The notes under the pieces: model-generated | Databases searched by the model: none | Seen by the model: the letters and a program-made list of their open reading frames with translations, nothing else | Told to the model about the DNA's origin: nothing | Shown: positions 1-8,562 of the stretch, piece after piece | Position numbering within the stretch: the first letter of the stretch is position 1 | Layout: the number at the start of each line of letters is the position of its first letter | Program-made: the position numbers and the translations under genes | Origin: Bacteroidota bacterium | Lineage (GTDB): Bacteria > Bacteroidota > Bacteroidia > Bacteroidales > ML635J-15 | NCBI GenBank assembly: GCA_029558535.1 | Contig: JAKQEK010000453.1 | Coordinates: 1 to 64,000 of the forward strand | Length of the DNA stretch: 64,000 nt | Direction: 5' to 3'

Positions 1-534
1 ATACCTATTATTATTGCAGGTTGGACAAAAGGACAATCGACAAAACAGGAAATCATGTCAAAATGCGGTTGTAATGTCCATGATGCTGAATTTAAATCAA
101 TGGCAAACAGCACAAGAGAATTTTTAATGAATGAACTTAACGGTTTACCTCAATATAAAAATTTCCCAAAAAGTATGGAAGAAGTACTAAATCGGGCAAA
201 AAAACGCCACAAATCACTTGTACTTTCTCCTCACTGGTTTCTGCCATACAGACCCGATGAATATATAAAAACAATAAAAGAAGAACTTGGCTGGAAAACT
301 CCTGAATTAAGTTATCCAGCTGGTTCGACAAACTGTCTTTTAAATTTTCTATCTGTATATAATTCTATGAAGTATTTTGGTTATACACATTATCATGTCG
401 AAGCCAGCAAATTAATTCGTGATGGAGTTATTACCCGAAAAGAAGCATTAGAGCAATTAAAAATAAATTTTGACAAAGATACTCTCCAAAACGTTGCAGA
501 TAAATTAAATATTGATTTTAAAAATTATTTATAA
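1..534 (+). CDS. PP-loop ATPase, N-acetyl sugar amidotransferase-like (3' part, start outside window)
   Basis: The frame is open from base 1 (reading IPIIIAGWTKGQ) to the stop at 532-534, so about 177 C-terminal residues of a longer protein are present and the true start is missing. The first ATG at 55 is internal. The tail combines a GSTNC motif with a KYFGYTHYHVEASKLIRDG stretch and an R-K-E-A-L ending. This resembles the C-terminal part of PP-loop enzymes that adenylate or amidate substrates, such as WbpG/PseA-type N-acetyl sugar amidotransferases. The nucleotide-binding loop itself lies outside the window, so the class is inferred from the tail only. If correct, it would act in the cytosol in surface sugar synthesis. 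The gene converges on comEC with one base between the two stop codons. Confidence 0.5.
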   Translation: MPIIIAGWTKGQSTKQEIMSKCGCNVHDAEFKSMANSTREFLMNELNGLPQYKNFPKSMEEVLNRAKKRHKSLVLSPHWFLPYRPDEYIKTIKEELGWKTPELSYPAGSTNCLLNFLSVYNSMKYFGYTHYHVEASKLIRDGVITRKEALEQLKINFDKDTLQNVADKLNIDFKNYL

Positions 535-535
535 A

Positions 536-2668
536 TTATATTTTTATAATAAAAGCACCATTAGATTTAACATTATATAGATCATAATCTAACAATAAGT
601 TTTCCTCAGTCCATGTTTCACTTGATTTCAAGCTATTTGAGCTATCAATAATAATTTCTTTAAATTCAAAGTATTCATTTATTTCTGATAAATTCACCTG
701 TGGATTATTGCTTAATACAATATAATCAACTTCAATTTTACTAAAGCTTTCATCTAAAATTAATGGGACAAAGCTATCATCAAGTATAAAAATTCTAATT
801 TCATCAAATGATATAAACTTCTTTTTGTAGAATATGTTGGCTTTGTCAATATTTGAAATATTTGATAAAATGGATTCTTTACCTGAAGATAAATCGATAT
901 ATTTCTCTTTATCTAAACCTTTTTTAAGCCAATTATTTTTTGCTGAAAATTCAATATTTTTTATTGATACAGAATCTATATTGGCAAATAGTAAGTTACT
1001 TTTACCATCAATTAAATTTACAGCAGTTGTTTTGTTTATATTATATACAATAAAGTATTTTTGTTCTTTGCTCGCTAAAGTGTCAAACAAACTTATTGAT
1101 GCGAAAATAATTACTGAAAGTACTCCAATTACAAAATGCTTGTATTTTTTAGATTGGAAAAAGAAGACAAAAAAGAAAATTATTGCTAGATATAAAAATA
1201 CCAACTGAGGTAAACTGATATAAATATCTCTGCTTACAGAAAAAGGTAAATTTTCAATTCCCAAACTTATGTGATTCATTGCTCTTATAACCCATGTAAG
1301 TATTTTAGCAAGAAAAGATGCTACAATATCAATCCCCGAAAAGATGAATACTGATATTACCAACCAAATGGCTATTGTAGATATTGGAATCAATAAATAG
1401 TTTGTTAACAGAAAGTAATTTGAGAACTGATGAAAATAAAACAAGCAAATTGGAGCTGTTGCCAGTTGGGCAGCAACCGATACAGCTGTTAATGACCATA
1501 TTTTGTCTAGAAACTTGTTTTTAACTTCAAATATTCTGTAAATTGGCTCATAAATCAATACTATACCTATCACTGCGATATAAGACAACTGAAATCCAAT
1601 ATTCGTAAGATTATACGGATTGATTAATAATAAAATGAATGCCGAAGTTGCAATAGCGTTCATAGAACCTGAACCATGTTTTTGCAATTTCCCTAAAGCT
1701 ATAATGCTGAACATCAAAGCTGCCCTTGAAACAGATGGGGACAAACCTGTCAAAACAGCATAAAACCAAACTAATACAATTGTCAGAACTACTTTTGTAA
1801 AATTTAGTTTTTTATTTTTTATAAATGACAGTAAAAAAATAATTATACCATACACTATACCAACATGTAAACCCGATACAGCTAAAATATGCATTGCTCC
1901 TGATGATGAATATGCGTGACGAATTTCATCACTTAAAGTATCCTTATATCCCAAGGCTAAAGCAGAAGCAACAGAAAGCTCATCATTTGTAAGTCCGTAT
2001 TTTTCCAGTTTACTTATTAATAGCTGACGAAAACGCATAAATTTGTGACTTACACTTAAATCGCTCTCCGAAGATAACAATTGCCAATCATCCGATTTAA
2101 GATAATCTGAGCTTAAAATTAAATTATATGCTAAATATTGTTTATAGTCAAATTCCTCAGGATTACCTTTGTTTTCAATTTCGCTTAACTTCGGACTAAA
2201 TATTAATTTATCTCCGGGTTTAAGGTTTGCAGATTCATCACTATTTTCAATATACAATATCGTTTTACCGTTAGCAGAATTCCAAATATTGCTATTGTTT
2301 ACAGCCAAAACGCTTATTTCAAGGCTCGTTGTTTTCTCACCAATTCGAGGATCTCTATCAATCTCTCCTATAATTAAACCCTCCTTAATTTTATTAAACG
2401 AAGATTGAGCAGACTCCCCTTTAATTGAGGTAAGAAAAGCACCCGTAAAAATAAAAATAAGATTTATCAATATTCCGATTAATACAGAGTGAGAAAATCT
2501 ATTATAAAAATGAAAAATTGTATAAACAATTATAACTGCAAAAAAGCCAAAAGCACAAATTGTTGAAGAAATAGAAGTGGTTATTGATAAAACAATCCCA
2601 ACAATAAATGGGATAGTTATTCTAATAAACGGATACTTTTTTATTTCTTCCGATAAATCAGAATACAT
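536..2668 (-). CDS. comEC: ComEC/Rec2-family inner-membrane DNA channel protein
   Basis: This 710-residue polytopic membrane protein matches ComEC/Rec2, the inner-membrane channel that passes single-stranded DNA into the cytosol in transformable bacteria. The N-terminal third has several membrane segments followed by a soluble OB-like DUF4131 region (about residues 50-190). The Competence domain follows, with the diagnostic HILAVSGLHVGIVYG near residues 261-275 and about ten further membrane helices. The C-terminal 180 residues, where many ComEC proteins carry a metallo-beta-lactamase-like nuclease, contain no HxHxDH motif and no histidine at all, so that activity is probably absent. Its 5' end lies 12 bases downstream of the stop of the TPR lipoprotein gene, and it is probably the last gene of the ruvX-def-TPR-comEC run. 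Actual competence of the host is not shown. Confidence 0.9.
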   Translation of the reverse strand: MYSDLSEEIKKYPFIRITIPFIVGIVLSITTSISSTICAFGFFAVIIVYTIFHFYNRFSHSVLIGILINLIFIFTGAFLTSIKGESAQSSFNKIKEGLIIGEIDRDPRIGEKTTSLEISVLAVNNSNIWNSANGKTILYIENSDESANLKPGDKLIFSPKLSEIENKGNPEEFDYKQYLAYNLILSSDYLKSDDWQLLSSESDLSVSHKFMRFRQLLISKLEKYGLTNDELSVASALALGYKDTLSDEIRHAYSSSGAMHILAVSGLHVGIVYGIIIFLLSFIKNKKLNFTKVVLTIVLVWFYAVLTGLSPSVSRAALMFSIIALGKLQKHGSGSMNAIATSAFILLLINPYNLTNIGFQLSYIAVIGIVLIYEPIYRIFEVKNKFLDKIWSLTAVSVAAQLATAPICLFYFHQFSNYFLLTNYLLIPISTIAIWLVISVFIFSGIDIVASFLAKILTWVIRAMNHISLGIENLPFSVSRDIYISLPQLVFLYLAIIFFFVFFFQSKKYKHFVIGVLSVIIFASISLFDTLASKEQKYFIVYNINKTTAVNLIDGKSNLLFANIDSVSIKNIEFSAKNNWLKKGLDKEKYIDLSSGKESILSNISNIDKANIFYKKKFISFDEIRIFILDDSFVPLILDESFSKIEVDYIVLSNNPQVNLSEINEYFEFKEIIIDSSNSLKSSETWTEENLLLDYDLYNVKSNGAFIIKI

Positions 2669-2680
2669 TCCAAAAATTTA

Positions 2681-3214
2681 TTAATTGTACTTATTCATCA
2701 CAGAAAATAGTTCCAACAACTGTTGATCATTCATTCCTAAAAATAACAACGCAGCTTCAGCATCTTTAGCTAATATATGGTCCGGGTAATCTTTCAAAAA
2801 TAATGAATAATATTCTTGAGCCATTGCAATATCTCCAATACTATTCTCAAAAATAAATGCTTTCAAAAAAACGCATGCAGGATAATTGCTATATTTTTTA
2901 TAGTTTTTCTCTATTCTGGTCAAAAATGCAATTGCATCCTCTGATTCACCAATATTCATAGAAATTTCAGCAGCCTTAAATAAATAATCCGGTGCAATGG
3001 TGTCATTTGGATATTCATTAACAAATTCAATGTATTTTTCAATAATTTGAATTGCTAATTCTTCATTAATTTCTTCTGATTTGTATAATTCCTTTTCAAT
3101 ATTAACAATTTCATTTTTCAGTTTTTCCTGTTCCGTCAACTCTTTCTTCGAAGGCTTACATGAAAAGACTGCTAATACTATAATGCACAAAACAAATACG
3201 TTTTTAACTTTCAT
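2681..3214 (-). CDS. TPR-repeat lipoprotein
   Basis: A 177-residue protein begins with a short hydrophobic segment ending in V-F-S-C-K, a lipobox whose cysteine (about residue 19) would be acylated. The mature part is acidic and helical with TPR-like repeats (about residues 55-165), including YPNDTIAPDYLFKAAEI and a later YPDHILAKDAEAALLFLG. This resembles BamD/YbgF-type periplasmic lipoproteins in architecture but is shorter than BamD, and no specific partner can be named. It lies between def (15 bases upstream on this strand) and comEC (12 bases downstream), suggesting co-transcription. A scaffolding role at the inner face of the outer membrane is inference. Confidence 0.8.
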   Translation of the reverse strand: MKVKNVFVLCIIVLAVFSCKPSKKELTEQEKLKNEIVNIEKELYKSEEINEELAIQIIEKYIEFVNEYPNDTIAPDYLFKAAEISMNIGESEDAIAFLTRIEKNYKKYSNYPACVFLKAFIFENSIGDIAMAQEYYSLFLKDYPDHILAKDAEAALLFLGMNDQQLLELFSVMNKYN

Positions 3215-3229
3215 AATTAAACTTAATAA

Positions 3230-3778
3230 TTAGAATTTAACTTTATAGGATGTCGAAACCTTACCACGCGAAATATTGTTCAGTCTATTTTGCAACATTC
3301 TCCTCCTTAAAGGAGAAATTTTGTCAACAAACATTATTCCTTGAAGGTGATCATATTCATGCTGTATTACAATAGCTCTGTAACCGGTAAAATTTTCCGT
3401 TACTTTCTCAAATTTTTCATTAAAATATTCAATTGTCAAATCTGAAGATCTTTTTACACTTTCATGAATATCAGGTACACTAAGGCACCCTTCCTCTATA
3501 GCTATTGTCTCCTCAGTATTAAAAGTAATTTTGGGATTAATAAACACTCTTTTAAAATCCTTTAATTCAGGTTCGTCTTTGGCTAGAGGAGATGCGTCCA
3601 CAATATACAAATTAATATTTTTACCAATCTGTGCAGCAGCCAATCCAACTCCGTCAGCGCGATACATCGTTTCAAACATATCCGATATCAAAGTATCCAA
3701 TTCAGGATAATTTTTATCAATATCTACTGATTTTTTTCTCAGAACAGGATGACCATATAAGTAAACAGGTAATATCAT
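3230..3778 (-). CDS. def: Peptide deformylase
   Basis: Removes the N-formyl group from the initiator methionine of new proteins in the cytosol, using a bound divalent metal. All three family motifs are intact in the 182-residue product: GVGLAAAQ at 43-50, EGCLS at 96-100 (metal-binding Cys98) and QHEYDH at 139-144 (metal ligands His140 and His144, catalytic Glu141). The length is normal for bacterial Def. The start overlaps the stop of ruvX by four bases (ATGA), so the two are translationally coupled. No Met-tRNA formyltransferase gene, often the neighbour of def, is seen here. Confidence 0.97.
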   Translation of the reverse strand: MILPVYLYGHPVLRKKSVDIDKNYPELDTLISDMFETMYRADGVGLAAAQIGKNINLYIVDASPLAKDEPELKDFKRVFINPKITFNTEETIAIEEGCLSVPDIHESVKRSSDLTIEYFNEKFEKVTENFTGYRAIVIQHEYDHLQGIMFVDKISPLRRRMLQNRLNNISRGKVSTSYKVKF

Positions 3779-4200
3779 AAAGATTTAAATTTTTCGCTAT
3801 CCATAAAAGATTGCAATATAAGAGTTGCACTAATTTTGTCAACAGTACTTTTATTTTGTCTTTTCTTTTTTCCTAAACCTACATCAATCATTGTCTGAAA
3901 CGCAATTTTTGAAGTAAAACGTTCATCAACAAAAATAAATTCAATTTCATTAAAAACCTTTTTTAACCTGTTTAATACAGGTTCAATGTATTTAACAGAT
4001 TCGGAAGGTGTATTGTTTAATTGGACAGGCATGCCAATAATTATTTTCTCAACCGGATTATTTCCAATATAATTTTTAAGAAAAACTTCTAACAAATTAG
4101 TAGCAATAGTCTCTAATGCAACGGCGATTATTCTGTTTGTGTCCGTTACGGCAATCCCAGTTCTTTTTTTACCAATATCCAAAGCTAAATATCTCTTCAT
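3775..4200 (-). CDS. ruvX: Holliday junction resolvase-like protein YqgF/RuvX
   Basis: A 141-residue RNase H-fold protein of the YqgF/RuvX family, which acts on nucleic acid junctions or on pre-16S rRNA maturation depending on the organism. Family signatures are LALDIGKKRTGIAVTD at residues 5-20 (acidic Asp8), IIIGMP near 53-58, and FVDERFTS at 90-97, with a further acidic residue at Asp121. These supply the expected carboxylate cluster. The length is standard. It is the first gene of the minus-strand run ruvX-def-TPR lipoprotein-comEC and faces away from the T9SS protein at 4325. The ATG at 4200 fits the family N-terminus directly, so no alternative start is needed. Confidence 0.95.
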   Translation of the reverse strand: MKRYLALDIGKKRTGIAVTDTNRIIAVALETIATNLLEVFLKNYIGNNPVEKIIIGMPVQLNNTPSESVKYIEPVLNRLKKVFNEIEFIFVDERFTSKIAFQTMIDVGLGKKKRQNKSTVDKISATLILQSFMDSEKFKSL

Positions 4201-4324
4201 ATATTTACAAAAATAGATTCTTTGATTTAATAAAACAACGTTTTATAATAAAAAAACGTCTATAATAAAAGTTTATATTATATTTATAATTATATTTACA
4301 CATTGTAATTAAAGTCATTGCTAT

Positions 4325-6676
4325 ATGAAAAAGTATTTATTTATTTTAATTTGCTCATTATCAAGCACATACTTATTGGCTCAAACAACCATTTCCACTC
4401 AATCCGGTTTGAGCATACAAAACCTAGTTGAAGATACTTTAATAAATGGTTGTATTCAAGTATCTAATGTTACTGTTAATAGCAACGGTGCTTATGGATA
4501 TTTTAAGAAAAATGCGAGCCAGTTTCCATTTCAATCTGGAATTATAATAGCATCGGGAAACATTGCAAATGCACAAGGTCCTAACTCATCGGGAAGCTTA
4601 GGCAGCTCTCTCAGCAGTGGATCTGATCCTGATTTAGCATTACTTTGCCCAGGACATACAATATATGACGCAACTGTTGTACAATTTGACTTTATACCAG
4701 CAACAGATACTGTAATTTTTAATTATATATTCGGTTCAGAAGAATTTCCTGAATATGCAAATACTTCTTTTAATGATGTTTTTGGTTTTTTCTTATCAGG
4801 TCCCGGTATTAGTGGTCCATATTCAAATAATTCCATAAACATTGCAAAACTTCCCAACAATCAACCTGTAACAATTGATAATGTACATAATTATAATTTT
4901 TATACCGCAACTCCAACTTCAGGCTCTACTTCTGCCGGTTCATACTATGGAGCTGTTCAATATGATGGTAATACTATCGTTTTACAAGCATTTGCAGTAG
5001 TACAGGCATGCGAAACATACCATATCAAACTTGCTGTTGGCGATGCAGGTGACTCCGCTTATGATTCAGGAGTATTTTTTGAAGCAGGTAGTTTTGTTTC
5101 CGGAGAGTCTATTAGTGTTGTGAATTCTGCTCAGGTTGGGGGTGAAGCAGATTTATGGGAAGGCTGCGAGAATTTTTATGTAATTGCAAGAGAAGAGGGC
5201 TCTGCTGCAGATCAGGAAATCACAATTCTGGTAACTGTTGATGGTGCTTCTACAGCCACTGAGGGAACCGACTTTACTAACTTTCCAACTTCAATCACAC
5301 TACCTGTTGGTCAAATGACAGATACAATATTTTATTCTGCTTTTAATGATGGTTCAGAAGAAGGACACGAGACAATTATTGTAGCATTTTATACTGCATG
5401 TCCCTGTGGTAATCAATCAACAGCTGTTTATGACACTATTTGGATTTATGATGCTGAGTTTATTAAAGGTGGCATCCAAGATATGGAAACATATTTCTGT
5501 GGAACAGATGTTCCTGCCACATTAGATTTGGTAGGGGAATGCAACATAGATCCACTAGTAAATTATTACTGGAGTACAAGCGAGACGACTTCAACAATAA
5601 CAATAGTTCCTCAGGTAGGAGCAACAACATATTATTTAACAATGACCGACCAGTGCGGCAATGAAGTTTATGATTCAGTTACAATTCGTGTTTCTGATAT
5701 AAATTTAGCAAATTACACTATAATTCCACCTTCTTGTTTTAATGAGTGTGACGGTTCCATACAATTAACCATGGAAGGAGCATTTCCACCATTCCAATAC
5801 AGATATGCGAATATTCTATTTCAGTATTTTCCTGACAGTGTTCATAACACCACACTCAGCACATTCCCAAGCCTTTGCCCTGCGACATATAAAGTAACTG
5901 TTACTGACGCCATAGGTTGTTACCAAAGATATGAATTTACACTGCCAAATCCACCATCTGTTGATTTGTCTGTTGGTATTTTACAAGGTAATATGGAATT
6001 TTGTTCTGATCCCGGACCAATTGTTCTTAGTGCAGAATCAAATCAACCTAATCCCGTTTTTCTATGGAGCAATTCATCAAATCAATCAAGTATTACTGTA
6101 AATCCAATTATTGGCGAAAACGATTATTGGGTAAAGATATACGATGCATGTGACAACTATATGCAAGATCATATTTCGATAGTTTATTCTAATATTCAAG
6201 TAACAACATCATCAAATTTTGACAATGGGACCTGCAACGGACAAGTAAGTGCATTTGCAACAAACGGAATAGAACCGTATAATTATTTCTGGCAAGCACC
6301 CATATCACAGTTTGGAAGCACATTTTCAAACCTTTGCTATGGAGACTACTATGTTCAAGTTACCGATAATATTGGATGTCAGAAAACTGTATCACAAAAT
6401 GTACAATTAAACGTATCTGTTTCAAATTCTACATATAATGATATATTTACAATCTTTCCAAATCCTGCTTCAGATGTTTTTGTAATTAGTTATAAAAACA
6501 GTGATTATGAAGATGTTTTGGTTAAAATTAGTGATATAAAAGGTAGTATTATTTTCGAATCATTTTTAGCAACTCAGGAAATCGAAGTTAAAAATTTGAA
6601 TAACGGCATATATTTCGTAAATCTATACAAATCTGATGCTGTTATTGCTGTTGAAAAGCTGATTATTACCAAATAA
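4325..6676 (+). CDS. T9SS-exported surface protein, choice-of-anchor L domain with SprB-type repeats
   Basis: A 783-residue secreted protein. A signal peptide occupies about residues 1-20 (cleavage after L-L-A-Q). Residues about 30-260 match the choice-of-anchor L family: FDFIPATDTVIFNYIFGSEE and the following NDVFGFFLSGPGI are typical. A Calx-beta-like region follows (near ATEGTDFTNFPTSITLPVG), then SprB-like repeats with C-x-G and T-Y-K-V-T-V-T-D-A-I-G-C elements. The last about 80 residues form a type A T9SS sorting domain, with FTIFPNPASD at its start and NGIYFVNL near the end. The protein should therefore cross the outer membrane by T9SS and be anchored at the surface. SprB-type proteins act in gliding or adhesion, and that role here is inference. 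The gene stands alone, followed by a clear terminator. Confidence 0.9.
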   Translation: MKKYLFILICSLSSTYLLAQTTISTQSGLSIQNLVEDTLINGCIQVSNVTVNSNGAYGYFKKNASQFPFQSGIIIASGNIANAQGPNSSGSLGSSLSSGSDPDLALLCPGHTIYDATVVQFDFIPATDTVIFNYIFGSEEFPEYANTSFNDVFGFFLSGPGISGPYSNNSINIAKLPNNQPVTIDNVHNYNFYTATPTSGSTSAGSYYGAVQYDGNTIVLQAFAVVQACETYHIKLAVGDAGDSAYDSGVFFEAGSFVSGESISVVNSAQVGGEADLWEGCENFYVIAREEGSAADQEITILVTVDGASTATEGTDFTNFPTSITLPVGQMTDTIFYSAFNDGSEEGHETIIVAFYTACPCGNQSTAVYDTIWIYDAEFIKGGIQDMETYFCGTDVPATLDLVGECNIDPLVNYYWSTSETTSTITIVPQVGATTYYLTMTDQCGNEVYDSVTIRVSDINLANYTIIPPSCFNECDGSIQLTMEGAFPPFQYRYANILFQYFPDSVHNTTLSTFPSLCPATYKVTVTDAIGCYQRYEFTLPNPPSVDLSVGILQGNMEFCSDPGPIVLSAESNQPNPVFLWSNSSNQSSITVNPIIGENDYWVKIYDACDNYMQDHISIVYSNIQVTTSSNFDNGTCNGQVSAFATNGIEPYNYFWQAPISQFGSTFSNLCYGDYYVQVTDNIGCQKTVSQNVQLNVSVSNSTYNDIFTIFPNPASDVFVISYKNSDYEDVLVKISDIKGSIIFESFLATQEIEVKNLNNGIYFVNLYKSDAVIAVEKLIITK

Positions 6677-6701
6677 ACTGTAATAAGTATAATTAATTTA
6701 A

Positions 6702-6735
6702 AAAAACCTCATTTTACTAATCAAATGAGGTTTTT
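6702..6735 (+). terminator. Rho-independent terminator after the choice-of-anchor L gene
   Basis: A perfect 13-base stem (6702-6714 with 6723-6735) closes an 8-base loop. The stem has a CCTC/GAGG core flanked by an A-run upstream and a T-run downstream. It begins 25 bases after the stop at 6676. Because A and T runs flank the stem symmetrically it could act on both strands, but only the plus-strand gene ends here. Confidence 0.85.
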
Positions 6736-6737
6736 AA

Positions 6738-6769
6738 TTGTTATACATATTAAAAAATATTTATTTTTG
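6738..6769 (+). promoter_or_regulatory. Bacteroidota-type promoter for the carboxyltransferase gene
   Basis: TATTTTTG at 6762-6769 matches the Bacteroidota -7 box TAnnTTTG. TTG at 6738-6740 lies 21 bases upstream at the -33 position. The ATG at 6797 is 27 bases downstream. The call is by sequence match only. Confidence 0.6.
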
Positions 6770-6796
6770 AAACTTAAATTATTAAGTCTGTAGAAC

Positions 6797-8551
6797 ATGG
6801 CCAAAGAAATAAAATTCAGTCTTATATATAGAGATATGTGGCAGTCCAGTGGTAAATATGTACCACGTTTGGATCAATTGAAACAAATAGCTCCGGTAAT
6901 TATTGACATGGGCTGTTTTGCCAGAATAGAAACTAATGGAGGAGCATTTGAACAGGTTAATTTATTATATGGAGAAAATCCAAATTTGGTAGTTAAAGAG
7001 TGGACAAGACCATTTAATCAGGCTGGCATTCAAACTCATATGCTTGAGAGGGCCTTGAACGGTATAAGAATGTACCCTGTACCTGCAGACGTTAGACAAC
7101 TAATGTATAAAGTAAAAAAAGCTCAAGGCGTTGATATTGCAAGGTCTTTTTGTGGGCTTAATGATCACAGAAATCTTGAATTGTCAATAAAATATGCAAA
7201 AGAAGCGGGGATGATTTCGCAAGCAACATTAAGCATTACACACTCAGACATACATACTGTAGAGTATTTTATGGGCGTGGTTGATAAAGCCATGAGTTAT
7301 GGGGCCGACGAAGTATGCTTAAAAGATATGGCCGGTGTAGGACGTCCGGTTTTATTGGGAAAATTGGTACATGAAATAAAAGCATCGTTCCCGAATGTAA
7401 TAGTCCAGTATCATGGTCATTCAGGTCCGGGTTTTTCAGTTGCCTCAATGTTGGAAGTAGCCAGAGCCGGTGCCGATTATATTGACGTTGCCATGGAACC
7501 TTTATCATGGGGAACAGTACACCCTGATGTAATTACTATTAGAGAAATGTTAAAAGATGCAGGATTTATTGTTCCCAACATTAATATGAAAGCCTACATG
7601 CAGGCAAGAACATTAAATCAACAATTTATTGATGAATTTTTAGGATATTGGATTAATTCTAAAAATAGAGAAATGTCTTCACTTTTAGTTGGTTGCGGAC
7701 TGCCGGGTGGTATGATGGGAAGCATGATGGCAGACCTAGAAGGTGTTCATGCCGGAATTAATCAGCAACTAATAAATAGTGGGAATAAACCTTTAAGTAT
7801 TGATGATTTACTAGTATTGCTTTTCGAAGAAGTTCAATATGTGTGGCCTAAGCTAGGCTATCCTCCACTTGTTACACCATTTAGTCAATATGTAAAAAAT
7901 ATTGCTTTAATGAATGTTATGTTTTTGCTTCAAGGTAAAAACAGATGGGAAATGATTGACAAAAACAGTTGGGATATGATTTTAGGTAAAGCAGGAACAT
8001 TACCCGGACCACTTGCCCCTGAAATTATTGAAATTGCCAAAGCTCAAAATAAAGAGTTTTATACCGGCGTTCCTCAGGATGCATATCCAAACGAATTAGA
8101 TAAATTTCGTAAAGAGATGCAAGAAAAAGGATGGGATACGGGAGAAAATGATGAAGAATTATTTGAATTTGCTATGCATGACAGACAGTATAGAGATATG
8201 AAAGATGGCATTGCAAAACAAAGATTTACTGAAGAGTTAGAAGGATTAAAAAATAAAGTTTCTGAAAAAACTTCAAAGTCTAATAATCAAACTAATTCCA
8301 ATCCTAAGATTAAAGAAATTCGTTCCCCTTACATGGGTAAACTTTACTTTGAATTATCCTCATTATTGGATCCTGAATGTGTGAAATGCGGAGATTCAGT
8401 TAATGCCGGAAAAAGAATTGGCTATTTAGAATCTTACCATACTTATCAGGAAATTGTTTCTGATTTTGATGGCAAATTAAAAGAAATTTTTGTTGAACAT
8501 GGTGACTTCGTAAACAAAGATGATTTGATTGCTCTAATAGAAATTGAATAG
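6797..8551 (+). CDS. Carboxyltransferase of the pyruvate carboxylase B / oxaloacetate decarboxylase alpha type, with a lysine-less biotinyl domain
   Basis: A 584-residue protein. Residues about 1-290 form the HMGL-like TIM barrel of biotin-dependent carboxyltransferases (IIDMGCFARIETNGGAFEQV near the N-terminus, KDMAGVGRP near 176, and YHGHSGPG with its metal-binding His-x-His). The conserved carboxylase domain continues to about 460. It would transfer a carboxyl group between carboxybiotin and pyruvate/oxaloacetate in the cytosol. A charged linker (about 460-505) leads to a C-terminal lipoyl/biotinyl fold (about 506-584). Where the biotin carrier motif E-A-M-K-M is expected, the sequence reads E-S-Y-H-T (545-549), so His548 replaces the biotinylated lysine. 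The protein therefore cannot carry its own biotin and must use a separate carrier, or the domain has another role. No partner subunit lies adjacent. Confidence 0.85.
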   Translation: MAKEIKFSLIYRDMWQSSGKYVPRLDQLKQIAPVIIDMGCFARIETNGGAFEQVNLLYGENPNLVVKEWTRPFNQAGIQTHMLERALNGIRMYPVPADVRQLMYKVKKAQGVDIARSFCGLNDHRNLELSIKYAKEAGMISQATLSITHSDIHTVEYFMGVVDKAMSYGADEVCLKDMAGVGRPVLLGKLVHEIKASFPNVIVQYHGHSGPGFSVASMLEVARAGADYIDVAMEPLSWGTVHPDVITIREMLKDAGFIVPNINMKAYMQARTLNQQFIDEFLGYWINSKNREMSSLLVGCGLPGGMMGSMMADLEGVHAGINQQLINSGNKPLSIDDLLVLLFEEVQYVWPKLGYPPLVTPFSQYVKNIALMNVMFLLQGKNRWEMIDKNSWDMILGKAGTLPGPLAPEIIEIAKAQNKEFYTGVPQDAYPNELDKFRKEMQEKGWDTGENDEELFEFAMHDRQYRDMKDGIAKQRFTEELEGLKNKVSEKTSKSNNQTNSNPKIKEIRSPYMGKLYFELSSLLDPECVKCGDSVNAGKRIGYLESYHTYQEIVSDFDGKLKEIFVEHGDFVNKDDLIALIEIE

Positions 8552-8562
8552 TAAAATATTTG

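Noticed and set aside
834-1208. Plus-strand 124-codon ORF inside comEC
   Set aside because: Antisense to the ComEC C-terminal region, with no domain and no independent signals.
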